Source: Mesorhizobium sp.
GTDB lineage: Bacteria > Pseudomonadota > Alphaproteobacteria > Rhizobiales > Rhizobiaceae
Direction: 5' to 3'
Assembly (NCBI GenBank): GCA_004017275.1
Contig: SAKE01000007.1
Span: 1 to 64,000, forward strand
Length of the DNA stretch: 64,000 nt
Shown here: one piece after another, positions 25,012-33,078 of the stretch
Position numbering within the stretch: the stretch's first letter is position 1
How the letters are laid out: each line of letters begins with the position of its first letter
Made by a program: the position numbers and the translations under genes
The notes under the pieces: generated by a model
The model's database searches: none
What the model was told of the DNA's origin: nothing
What the model saw: only the letters and a program-made list of their open reading frames with translations

Positions 25012-25404
25012 TCAATCGACGGCGATAAGTGCTGCGGCCACGGCGCGGTCCTCGGCCAGAAGGACATTGTAGGTCCGCACCGCTGCCCCGGTCGACATCG
25101 GGTCGGGCGCAATGCCGGCGGCCTTCAGCGCGGCCCGCAGTGCCGCCGGCAACGGCCGGAGATCCCTGCCCATGCCGACCACCAGGATCTCGACCTTGTC
25201 GGCCTCAGCCAGCAGCCTGTCGAAATCCGCCGCCGTCAGCGCCAGAGGATCCGCCGGTTCCCAGCCATGGATGCCGGATGGCAGGCACATGAGCGAGCCG
25301 CGATGCGACATGTCGGCAAAGCGGAACCCGCCATTGCCGTAGGCTTCGATCGGCGCGCGGCCTGGAAAATGCGCCTCGCGGATGACGATGCCTTTGCCGG
25401 TCAC
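25012..25404 (-). CDS. Mth938-like domain protein (NDUFAF3-like)
   Basis: A 130-residue Mth938/DUF498 protein. Typical features are GKGIVIREAHFPGRAPIEAYG, FRFADMSHRGSLMCLPSGIH and the Rossmann-like VEILVVGMGRDLRPLP followed by GIAPDPMSTGAAVRTYNVLL. The same fold is found in human NDUFAF3, a complex I assembly factor. GTG at 25404 is chosen, since AAGGGG lies about 6 nt upstream; the ATG at 25452 would run into secDF and adds unrelated residues. It lies 22 bp after secDF and immediately before the NDUFAF6-like gene on the same strand. Confidence 0.82.
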   Translation of the reverse strand: MTGKGIVIREAHFPGRAPIEAYGNGGFRFADMSHRGSLMCLPSGIHGWEPADPLALTAADFDRLLAEADKVEILVVGMGRDLRPLPAALRAALKAAGIAPDPMSTGAAVRTYNVLLAEDRAVAAALIAVD

Positions 25405-25426
25405 CGTTAAACCCCTTCGGGGCGCG

Positions 25427-27976
25427 TCAGGTCGCGACCGCCTTGCCGCCATTGACCGGCTTCTCCTCGTCGGTCGAAGCCTGCGGCCTCAGCTTGAACA
25501 GGATCAGCAGCGGCGCGGCGATGAAGATCGACGAATAGGTGCCGAAGACGACGCCGAACAGCATGGCCATGGTGAACGAGCGGATCACTTCGCCGCCGAA
25601 CAGCACCAGTGCCAGCAGCGCCAGGATCGTGGTCACGGAGGTCAACGTCGTTCTCGACAGCGTCTCGTTGATGGCGTTGTTCAAGAGCTGCGGCAACGGC
25701 ATGCGCTTGTATTTTCGCAGGTCCTCTCGGACACGGTCATAGACCACGATCGTATCGTTCAGCGAATAGCCGATGATCGTCAGGATCGCCGCCAGCGATG
25801 ACTGGTTGAACTCCAGCCCGGTGATGACGAAGAAACCGAGCGTCATGACCACGTCGTGCACCGTGGCTACGATGGCGCCGACCGCGAACTGCCACTCGAA
25901 GCGGAACCAGACATAGACCAGGATACCGAGTAGCGCGATCAGCATGGCGATCGTGCCTTGCTTGGCGAGCTCGCCGGACACGGTCGGTCCCACCACTTCG
26001 ACGCGGCGGAAGTCATAGGCGTCCTGCAGCTCGCCGCGCACCTTGTCGATGACGGTCTGCTCGGCATTCTCGCCACCATCCTGCGTCCCGACCCGGATCA
26101 GCACGTCGTTGGGCGTACCGAACTGCTGCACCTGAACTTCACCGATGTTGAGTTCAGTCAGCCGGGCACGAAGGTCGGCGAGATCGGCATTGCCGCTCTT
26201 GGTCTGCACCTCGATCAGCGAACCGCCCTTGAAATCGATGCCGTAGTTGATGCCGACGGTCATGAACAGCACCACCGACAGGATCGAAAGTGCGCTCGAG
26301 AGCGTGAATGTCCAGCGACGGATGCCCATGAAGGGGATCTTGGTGCCGGGCGGAACGAAGGTCACCGGCGCGCGCGGCAATTCCTTCGGGCGCGCACGCC
26401 GCAGCCAGATCGAGACCAGCAGACGGGTGAAGGTGAAAGCGGTGAAGACGGTCGTCAGGATGCCGATGGCATAGGTGATGGCAAAGCCCTTCACCGGTCC
26501 GGTACCGAGATAGAACAGCACCACTGTCGCGATCAGCGAGGTGATGTTGGAATCGACGATGGTCGCCAGCGCTTTGGTGAAACCGGTATCGATCGCCTGG
26601 ATCACGGAGCGGCCGTTTCGTCGCTCCTCGCGGATGCGTTCGTAGATCAGCACGTTGGAATCGACCGCCATGCCGATGGTCAGCACGATACCGGCGATAC
26701 CAGGCAAGGTCAGCGTCGCGCCAAGCAGCGAGAGCACCCCGACGATCATCGCCACATGCACCGCCAGCGCGATGTTGGCGAGGAAGCCGAGGAAGCCGTA
26801 GGCGACGAACATGAAGGCAACGACGAGGATCGAACCGATGATGCCTGCGACCTTGCCGGCATGGATCGAATCCTGGCCGAGGCCCGGACCAACCGTGCGT
26901 TCTTCGATCACCGTCAACGTCGCCGGCAGCGCGCCGGCGCGCAGCAGCACGGCGAGATCGTTGGCGCTCTGGGCCGTGAAATTTCCGGAGATCTGGCCGG
27001 TGCCGCCAAGGATCGGCTCACGAATCTGCGGCGCCGAAATCACCTGGTTGTCGAGGATGATGGCGAACAGCTTGCCGACATTCTGCGCCGTTGCCTGACC
27101 GAAGCGCGCCGCCCCCTTCGAATCGAAGCGGAACGACACCACCGGCTCGTTGTTCTGCGAATTGTAGGTTGCCTGCGCATCGACGAGGTTTTCACCCGAA
27201 ACGATGACGCGGTTCTCGATCAGATATGGAACCGGCGGGTCGTCCTGCGAATAGAGGACCGAGGAGCCGGCGGGCGGACGGCCATTGAGCGCGTCCTGCA
27301 CCGGCATCGACTGGTCGACCATCTGGAAGGTCAGCTTGGCGGTCTGGCCGAGGATTTCCTTCAGCCTCTGCGGGTCCTGAAGGCCCGGCACCTGGACGAG
27401 GATACGGTCGTCGCCCTGCCGCTGCACGATGGGTTCGGTCGTGCCGAGTTCGTTGACGCGGCGTTCGACCACCTCGATCGACTGCGTCAGCGCCGTCGAT
27501 GTGCGGTATTTGATGCCGGCGTCGGTGACGTTGAACTTGAGCAGGCCGGGCTCGGAATCGTCGAGCGTCATTTCCTGGATCGAGCCGCCGGTGAACAGAC
27601 CGGCAGCGACTGGATCGGTCAACGTCTTCAACGCCTTCTTGGCGGCATCGAGCTGGGCGGGATCAGTGATGCGGACCTGCAAGGTCCGTCCCGTGCCGGC
27701 AAGACCGGTATAGCCGATCTTGGCGTCGCGCAGCAGGGTGCGGATTTCGTCGCGCGTCGTCTCCAGCCGGTCCTTGATCAGATCGTTCTGGTTCATCTCC
27801 AGCAGGATGTGCGAACCGCCCTGCAGGTCGAGGCCCAGCGTCATCTGCCGCTTCGGCACCCAGTTGGGCAGTTGCGCCAGCGTGCTGGCGGAGAACATGT
27901 TGGGCGCGGCGAGGATCACTGTGATGGCCACAGCCACCCAGATCAGGATCATCTTGAAGCGCGAAAAATACAGCAT
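25427..27976 (-). CDS. secDF: Protein translocase SecDF (fused)
   Basis: An 849-residue fusion of SecD (about 1-515) and SecF (about 540-849), with 12 predicted transmembrane helices. SecD landmarks are MTLGLDLQGGSHILLEM (45-61) and the P1 periplasmic domain; SecF landmarks are GINYGIDFKGGSLIEVQ and GYSLNDTIVVYDRVREDLR. It uses proton motive force to help pull proteins through SecYEG. The fused form is common in Hyphomicrobiales. It follows yajC by 51 bp, and two probable complex I assembly factor genes follow it in the same direction. Confidence 0.96.
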   Translation of the reverse strand: MLYFSRFKMILIWVAVAITVILAAPNMFSASTLAQLPNWVPKRQMTLGLDLQGGSHILLEMNQNDLIKDRLETTRDEIRTLLRDAKIGYTGLAGTGRTLQVRITDPAQLDAAKKALKTLTDPVAAGLFTGGSIQEMTLDDSEPGLLKFNVTDAGIKYRTSTALTQSIEVVERRVNELGTTEPIVQRQGDDRILVQVPGLQDPQRLKEILGQTAKLTFQMVDQSMPVQDALNGRPPAGSSVLYSQDDPPVPYLIENRVIVSGENLVDAQATYNSQNNEPVVSFRFDSKGAARFGQATAQNVGKLFAIILDNQVISAPQIREPILGGTGQISGNFTAQSANDLAVLLRAGALPATLTVIEERTVGPGLGQDSIHAGKVAGIIGSILVVAFMFVAYGFLGFLANIALAVHVAMIVGVLSLLGATLTLPGIAGIVLTIGMAVDSNVLIYERIREERRNGRSVIQAIDTGFTKALATIVDSNITSLIATVVLFYLGTGPVKGFAITYAIGILTTVFTAFTFTRLLVSIWLRRARPKELPRAPVTFVPPGTKIPFMGIRRWTFTLSSALSILSVVLFMTVGINYGIDFKGGSLIEVQTKSGNADLADLRARLTELNIGEVQVQQFGTPNDVLIRVGTQDGGENAEQTVIDKVRGELQDAYDFRRVEVVGPTVSGELAKQGTIAMLIALLGILVYVWFRFEWQFAVGAIVATVHDVVMTLGFFVITGLEFNQSSLAAILTIIGYSLNDTIVVYDRVREDLRKYKRMPLPQLLNNAINETLSRTTLTSVTTILALLALVLFGGEVIRSFTMAMLFGVVFGTYSSIFIAAPLLILFKLRPQASTDEEKPVNGGKAVAT

Positions 27977-28027
27977 ATGGCGTCGTCCGTCAGAGCGTGT
28001 CCGCGGATCACTCCGCCTGAATTTGGA

Positions 28028-28366
28028 TTATTTCTTGGCGTTCTGGTTCGCCACCGGCTCGCCTTTGACGCGCACATCGGCGATCGTCGAGCGCAGCGCC
28101 GTCACCTTCAAGCCATTGCCGAGATCGATCTCGAGTTCGTTGTCGTCGATCACCTTGGTCACCTTGCCGACGAAGCCGCCGCCGGTGACGACCGTGTCGC
28201 CGCGACGGACCGCCGCCAGCATCTCGCCGCGCTTCTTCAGCTGCGTGCGCTGCGGCCGGATAATCAGAAAATACATGATCACGAAAATCAGGACAAACGG
28301 CAAAATGCTGATGAACATATCGGGAGAAGCGCCGACGCCTTGGGCGTATGCCGGTGTCACGAACAT
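28028..28366 (-). CDS. yajC: Preprotein translocase subunit YajC
   Basis: A 112-residue single-pass protein. Residues 18-37 form the helix with the family motif FVIMYFLIIRPQ, followed by the basic RTQLKKRGEMLAAVRRGDTVVTGGG and the SH3-like GKVTKVIDDNELEIDLGNGLKV. CAGGAG lies upstream of the ATG. YajC associates with SecDF, whose gene follows at once. An 8-bp perfect hairpin with a TGTTTT tail sits 26-43 nt upstream of the start codon. Confidence 0.95.
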   Translation of the reverse strand: MFVTPAYAQGVGASPDMFISILPFVLIFVIMYFLIIRPQRTQLKKRGEMLAAVRRGDTVVTGGGFVGKVTKVIDDNELEIDLGNGLKVTALRSTIADVRVKGEPVANQNAKK

Positions 28367-28392
28367 CGAGGTACTCCTGAATTTTGAAAACA

Positions 28393-28409
28393 GCCGTCAA
28401 TTTGACGGC
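28393..28409 (-). promoter_or_regulatory. Leader hairpin upstream of yajC-secDF
   Basis: Minus-strand GCCGTCAA and TTGACGGC form a perfect 8-bp stem around one base, followed by TGTTTTC, just before the yajC ribosome site. No gene precedes it on this strand, so it is a leader feature: attenuator-like, an mRNA stabiliser, or a palindromic operator. Confidence 0.5.
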
Positions 28410-28504
28410 CCCTTGAAATTTGGCCGGAATATAGTCGGTAAAGTTGTCAATGCAACTGCGCGGCCGGCCAAATCGGCTGCTTTTCCGGCCTGTTGAGCCG
28501 TGTT

Positions 28505-28590
28505 AGAGCATGATCGCGAAAAGCGCGAGACGGTTTTCCCGGGCAAACGGAAGCCGTTTGCCAGAAATCACGTTCGAACAAAAGGTTGCA
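28505..28590. repeat. RIME-like element, one-sided
   Basis: AGAGCATGATCGCGAAAAG at 28505-28523 is the canonical left end of the rhizobial palindromic element also seen at 10731. The internal GGTTTTCCCGGGCAAACGG and the trailing GAACAAAAGGTTGC follow, but the mirrored GATCATGCTC end is missing. The remainder of the 28367-28664 gap holds the divergent promoters of yajC and the DUF815 gene. Confidence 0.55.
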
Positions 28591-28664
28591 ACCGGTTTCG
28601 AACCCTGCGGAATCGGTCACGTCCACGCTCCCACACGTCAAAAACGCAAAGACAAAAGACAGAC

Positions 28665-29540
28665 ATGACCGACAGCAGCATTGAAGCCCTGAACCAGAAA
28701 CTCGACCGGCTGATCGAAGCGGTGAGCCGCCTCGCCCCGCCGCCGGTGCCCGAAACCGACCTCGGCGAGGCCGATTGCTTCGTCTGGCAGGCCGATCCGG
28801 GCTATCTGGAACCGGTGCGCAAGGTCAACCGCGTCGACATCGGCCTGATCCGCGGCGTCGACCGCGTCCGCGACATCCTCGTCGACAACACCGAACGCTT
28901 CGCCGCAGGCTACCCAGCCAACAACGTGCTGTTGTGGGGCGCGCGCGGCATGGGCAAATCGTCGCTGGTCAAGGCAGTGCATGCGGAAATCAACGCCAAG
29001 GCCAAGTCCGACCTGCCGTTGAAGCTGATCGAAATCCACCGCGAGGACATCGACACGCTGCCGAAGCTGATGGGTCTGCTCAAGGCAGCCCCCTTCCGCT
29101 TCATCCTGTTTTGCGACGACCTCTCCTTCGACCACGACGACACCTCCTACAAATCGCTCAAGGCAGCGCTCGAAGGCGGCGTCGAGGGCCGGCCAGTCAA
29201 TGTCATCTTCTATGCCACCTCGAACCGCCGCCATCTTCTGCCGCGCGATATGATCGACAATGAGCGCTCGACCGCGATCAACCCATCCGAGGCGGTCGAG
29301 GAAAAGGTGTCGCTGTCCGACCGCTTCGGCCTGTGGCTCGGCTTTCACAAATGTTCGCAGGACGAATATCTCGACATGATCGACGGCTATGTCAGCCATC
29401 ATGGCCTTGTCATGGATCCCGAGCAGCTGCGCGCCGAAGCATTGGAATGGGCGACGACGCGCGGCAGCCGCTCGGGCCGCGTCGCCTGGCAGTTCACCCA
29501 GGATCTGGCGGGACGGCTTGGCAAACCGCTGAAGGACTAA
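28665..29540 (+). CDS. DUF815 AAA+-type ATP-binding protein
   Basis: A 291-residue P-loop ATPase. A short helical N terminus (SSIEALNQKLDRLIEAV) precedes the Walker A motif GARGMGKSS (about 89-97), the Walker B-like FILFCDDLSF (about 145-154), a sensor-1-like FYATSNRRHLLPR, and the DUF815 RFGLWLGFHKCSQDEYLDM block. Its cellular role is unassigned; the ATPase fold is clear. The start at 28665 is the first Met of the conserved N terminus; no strong ribosome site precedes it. It is transcribed away from yajC and converges on the LytM-like gene. Confidence 0.88.
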   Translation: MTDSSIEALNQKLDRLIEAVSRLAPPPVPETDLGEADCFVWQADPGYLEPVRKVNRVDIGLIRGVDRVRDILVDNTERFAAGYPANNVLLWGARGMGKSSLVKAVHAEINAKAKSDLPLKLIEIHREDIDTLPKLMGLLKAAPFRFILFCDDLSFDHDDTSYKSLKAALEGGVEGRPVNVIFYATSNRRHLLPRDMIDNERSTAINPSEAVEEKVSLSDRFGLWLGFHKCSQDEYLDMIDGYVSHHGLVMDPEQLRAEALEWATTRGSRSGRVAWQFTQDLAGRLGKPLKD

Positions 29541-29559
29541 GTCGGGGAAAAAGCAACTG

Positions 29560-29590
29560 AAAAAGCCCGCTCCTTGCGGAACGGGCTGAG
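29560..29590 (-). terminator. Terminator between DUF815 and LytM-like genes
   Basis: On the minus strand AGCCCGTTCC and GGAGCGGGCT form a 10-bp stem (one G-U pair) with a GCAA loop, followed by TTTTTC. It ends the LytM-like transcript and may work weakly in the other direction. Confidence 0.8.
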
Positions 29591-29660
29591 CCGGCGGGCC
29601 GGACTGGAGGTCAGACGGCCCGCAAATTGCTTTTTTTCTTCTATTCGAGACAGCCCCCGA

Positions 29661-31181
29661 CTATTCGAGATAGCCGGAGGGATCGACCGGAGCGGAGTTC
29701 TTGCGCACTTCGAAGTGCAGCTTCGGCGAGTCCGTCGTGCCGCTCATGCCCGACAGCGCGATTTCCTGGCCGCGCTTGACCTTTTGGCCGCGCTGCACCT
29801 CGATCGAGCTGGCATGGCCGTAGACGGTGACCAGTCCATTCTCGTGGCGCACCAGCACCGTGTTGCCGAATTCCTTGAGGCCGTCGCCGGCATAGATGAC
29901 GACGCCATTCTCGGCCGCCTTGACCGGCGTGCCCGCCGGCACGGCAATGTCGACACCGTCCTTGCCGGATCCGAAACCGGAGATCACGCGGCCACGCACC
30001 GGCCAGCGCATCTTGCCGATGCCTGTCGCATCCGGAGCGATGGCATCGTCGTCCTCGGCCTGCTGGATGACTTTCGAATCTTTCTTCGGCGGCGTGTAGG
30101 ACGCCAGCGTTTCCGACGGCGTGGCCTTTGCAGCCGGCTGCGTTGTGGCCGTGGTCACCGGATCGATCTTCGCCGGCTTGGCAGCGGCGACGGTCGCGGT
30201 CCCTCCGGCCGGTACCTTTAAGGTCTGGCCGATCTTGAGCAATCCATCCTTCATCCCGTTGGCCTGCTTCAGAGCAACGACGCCGACGCCGGTCTTCCTG
30301 GCAATCGAGGACATCGTATCGCCCGACTGGACAGTGTAGGTGCCAGCAGCGCCTGTCGCCTTGGCTGCGGCCACCTGCGGCTTGGGCTCCTTGGGCTGGT
30401 TTGCCGCAGCCGAGGTGTCGACCTGTGCGGCGGATTTGCCCTCCTTGAGCTTCGGCTGCTGCGGCAGAACGGCGACCTTGTCCGGCGCAGTGGCCGGCAG
30501 GTTGCGCTTGCCGTCTTTCGCCGGCGTGGCATCGGCGACTTTCGGCTCACCCTTGCTGGAGTAGGCATAGGCCGGGATGACCAGCTTCTGACCGGTCTTC
30601 AGCCCCTTGGTCGCGCTCAGCCCGTTGACCTTCATGATCACGTCGGACGGCACCTTGTAGCGCTGCGCCAGGCCGGAAATCGTTTCACCGTCCCTGACGA
30701 CGATCTCGGTTGCGTGCGGATTGCCTGAGGCAGCCACGCGCGGTGCATCGGGCTGCGCGACCTTGAACGGCGCCGCGGCGGGAGCGACGGTGCCGGTGGT
30801 GGTCCTGTCGACATGCGGCGCCGGAGCCAATGCGGTGCGTACCGGCTTTGCGGCGGGTGCCAGTGCGGGAGCGGGCTGCGCCTGGGCAACGGGCGGCGGC
30901 AGCGGCCGCGTCGAGACCGGCTCCAGGCTGGAGCGGCTAACCGACTGTGTGTGTGTGCCATCGATCGGAGCGGCGGCGACATCACCCGGATAAGGCTGCT
31001 GTACGGCATCCTGCTTGTTGATGATGGTGCGCTGATTGTTGGTCGAGGATGTAAAGACGTCGTCGACGCCATTGAACCGCGAAACCTGGGAACTGCACCC
31101 CGCAGCAGCCCCCGCGACCACCAGTATGGCGCAGCCTCGCGCCAGATTGCGACCGCTTGTCTTCAAAACACTGAGTTGCAT
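29661..31181 (-). CDS. LysM and degenerate M23 (LytM) lipoprotein, NlpD-like
   Basis: A 506-residue lipoprotein with its lipobox cysteine at about residue 29 (VVAGAAAGC). Two LysM peptidoglycan-binding domains lie at about 160-205 and 282-325, linked by Pro/Ala/Lys-rich spacers. The C-terminal M23 domain spans about 395-500. Two of the canonical zinc/catalytic histidines are replaced: HxGxD is K407-D-G-V-D411, and HLH is K487-L-H489; the YGH histidine (456) stays. E. coli NlpD and EnvC are similarly degenerate and activate amidases instead of cutting peptidoglycan, so that role is inferred. An upstream GTG at 31196 is possible. It follows surE and pcm, a conserved order. Confidence 0.88.
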   Translation of the reverse strand: MQLSVLKTSGRNLARGCAILVVAGAAAGCSSQVSRFNGVDDVFTSSTNNQRTIINKQDAVQQPYPGDVAAAPIDGTHTQSVSRSSLEPVSTRPLPPPVAQAQPAPALAPAAKPVRTALAPAPHVDRTTTGTVAPAAAPFKVAQPDAPRVAASGNPHATEIVVRDGETISGLAQRYKVPSDVIMKVNGLSATKGLKTGQKLVIPAYAYSSKGEPKVADATPAKDGKRNLPATAPDKVAVLPQQPKLKEGKSAAQVDTSAAANQPKEPKPQVAAAKATGAAGTYTVQSGDTMSSIARKTGVGVVALKQANGMKDGLLKIGQTLKVPAGGTATVAAAKPAKIDPVTTATTQPAAKATPSETLASYTPPKKDSKVIQQAEDDDAIAPDATGIGKMRWPVRGRVISGFGSGKDGVDIAVPAGTPVKAAENGVVIYAGDGLKEFGNTVLVRHENGLVTVYGHASSIEVQRGQKVKRGQEIALSGMSGTTDSPKLHFEVRKNSAPVDPSGYLE

Positions 31182-31440
31182 CGCACTAACCCGCACATAC
31201 CCGGTACAAACTAGGCATGATTAAAGCGCGTTAATGTTACTCGACGGTTAACCCCATGGAATCCGACGCGATTTTTCTTAAAATATTAGAGGACTGGCTT
31301 GGGCATGTTGGGACTGAGGTCTGGCCGCATCGAGAGTGGCTGGTCCGAGACCCGGAAGGCACCAGACATTGGGTTCGGTGAGTCCGAAAGCGCGGCAAGC
31401 CGCCATTCGTCGAGCAGCGTCACTTGAATATCGACACCGC

Positions 31441-32094
31441 CTAGATGACGGCGGCGACACCGCGCAAGATCGGTTGCAGGCGGACGAGGCCGATGTCCTC
31501 GCGCTCGAACCGGCTGCCGACCTTGGTCAACTTGGCAAGCACCTGCTCGCCCTCCTCGGGGCCTATCGGGGCGATGACGATGCCGCCGCTCGACAATTGA
31601 TCGAGCAGGAAGCGCGGCAAGCTGTCGAAGGCTGCCCAGGCGACGATGCGGTCAAATGGCCCTTCATTCGGCAGACCGCCGGAGCCATCGGCGTGGCGCA
31701 CAATGACATTGCCGATGCCGAGTGCCTCGAAGCGCTGCCTGGCCTGCTCGACGAGCGTCTTGTAGCGATCGGCGGTGACGATCCGCCCCGCCAGCCGCGA
31801 CATCACCGCCGAGGTGTAGCCTGAGCCGGTGCCGATCTCGAGCACGCGGTTGCCCTCCTCGATGGCGAGCGCCGCGATCACCGCCGCCTGCATGTCGGCG
31901 CCTTCGATCGCTTCCCCGCATTCGATCGGCAGCATACGGTCCGACCAGGCGATGGAATGGAACTGGGCCGTCAAGAAACCGCGCCGCGGCGTCGCCTCGA
32001 AAGCCGCGATCAGCGCTTTCGGCACCGTTCCCCGGCCGCGCAGGCGCAGGAGAAAAGCGGCAAAGCCTTCGCGGTCATCGATCGGGAGGTTCAT
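31441..32094 (-). CDS. pcm: Protein-L-isoaspartate O-methyltransferase
   Basis: A 217-residue SAM-dependent methyltransferase of the PIMT family, which starts repair of isoaspartyl residues in aged proteins. Motif I is [15 protein letters not shown] (84-98), with post-[13 protein letters not shown] and motif [16 protein letters not shown]. The usual TISQP substrate loop is altered ([14 protein letters not shown]). It overlaps surE by 4 bp; the surE-pcm-nlpD order is widespread. The 244-bp gap to the LytM-like gene has no recognisable gene. Confidence 0.9.
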   Translation of the reverse strand: MNLPIDDREGFAAFLLRLRGRGTVPKALIAAFEATPRRGFLTAQFHSIAWSDRMLPIECGEAIEGADMQAAVIAALAIEEGNRVLEIGTGSGYTSAVMSRLAGRIVTADRYKTLVEQARQRFEALGIGNVIVRHADGSGGLPNEGPFDRIVAWAAFDSLPRFLLDQLSSGGIVIAPIGPEEGEQVLAKLTKVGSRFEREDIGLVRLQPILRGVAAVI

Positions 32095-32849
32095 GCAAGC
32101 GCCTTGCTCAATTGGTCACGAATTTCGTGCGCGGTCAGGTCGAGCTGCAGCGGCGTCACCGACACCAGCCTGTTGCGCAGGGCGTAGAGGTCGGTGCCTT
32201 GCTTGCCTTCGACCGGCTCGCGGCCGAAACGCAGCCAATAGTAAGGCAGGCCGCGCCCGTCGCGGCGCTCATCGACCCAGAGGCTGTGCACGAGCTTGCC
32301 TTGCGAGGTGACCACCGTGCCGACAACCTCCTCGGGAGTGCAGTTGGGAAAATTGACGTTGAGGAGCACGCCGTCGGGCAACGGCGTCGCCACAAGTTTC
32401 TTCAGCAGCGCTGGCGCCAGCGCCTCGGTCGTCTCGTAAGGCACGACCCGGTCCTCGCCGACATAGCTGTAGCCCTGGCTGAGCGCGATCGAACGGATGC
32501 CGAGCAGCGCGCCTTCCATGGCGCCGGCGACGGTTCCCGAATAGGTGACGTCGTCGGCGATGTTGGCACCGGAATTGATGCCGGACAGGATCAGGTCGGG
32601 TGCGCCGGGCAGGATCTTCTTGACACCCATGATGACGCAATCGGTTGGCGTGCCGCGCACGGCAAAATGCTTCTCGCCGATCTTGCGCAGCCGCAGCGGC
32701 TCCGAGATCGACAGGGAATGCGCATAGCCGGACTGGTCCTGCTCGGGCGCCACCACCCAGACATCCTCGGATAGCGTGCGCGCGACCCGTTCAAGCGACG
32801 CAAGGCCCTCGGCATGAATGCCGTCGTCATTGGTCAGGAGAATACGCAT
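32091..32849 (-). CDS. surE: 5'/3'-nucleotidase SurE
   Basis: A 252-residue metal-dependent nucleotidase active on nucleoside 5'- and 3'-monophosphates. The start [16 protein letters not shown] carries the metal-binding N7-D8-D9. [20 protein letters not shown] (about 91-110) is the second signature, with the catalytic-site Asn and Ser. It is associated with stationary-phase survival. The stop overlaps the pcm start, so the two are translationally coupled. Confidence 0.95.
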   Translation of the reverse strand: MRILLTNDDGIHAEGLASLERVARTLSEDVWVVAPEQDQSGYAHSLSISEPLRLRKIGEKHFAVRGTPTDCVIMGVKKILPGAPDLILSGINSGANIADDVTYSGTVAGAMEGALLGIRSIALSQGYSYVGEDRVVPYETTEALAPALLKKLVATPLPDGVLLNVNFPNCTPEEVVGTVVTSQGKLVHSLWVDERRDGRGLPYYWLRFGREPVEGKQGTDLYALRNRLVSVTPLQLDLTAHEIRDQLSKALA

Positions 32850-32890
32850 GAAGCCGCCTTCGCAGAATTGGACTGACGGCAGCGCTCTAT

Positions 32891-33052
32891 GGCGCCCCTC
32901 TCTGGCCTGCCGGCCATCTCCCCCTCAAGGGGGAAGATTGGCAGTGCCGTAGCCGCCGCGTTCCTCGTTACGCCAACAATTGGCGAAAGCCGTGATGACA
33001 GCGCAATCTCCCCACTAGAGGGGGAGATGTCCGGCAGGACAGAGGGGGGCGC
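32891..33052. repeat. Mesorhizobium-type palindromic interspersed element (copy A)
   Basis: The inverted ends GGCGCCCCTCTCTGGCCTGC and GGCAGGACAGAGGGGGGCGCC enclose inner arms CATCTCCCCCTC and GAGGGGGAGATG. The element fills the surE-serS gap. Its ends match copy B at 34687-34895, and the plan matches copy C at 48398-48580. It has no coding capacity, so it resembles a MITE-like non-autonomous repeat. Confidence 0.7.
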
Positions 33053-33078
33053 CAAAGAATGCGACACTGCCAAGCTAG

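Noticed and set aside
25958..28387. About 800-codon open frame antisense to secDF
   Set aside because: Arginine-, histidine- and aspartate-rich translation with no domain; a by-product of codon bias in secDF and yajC.
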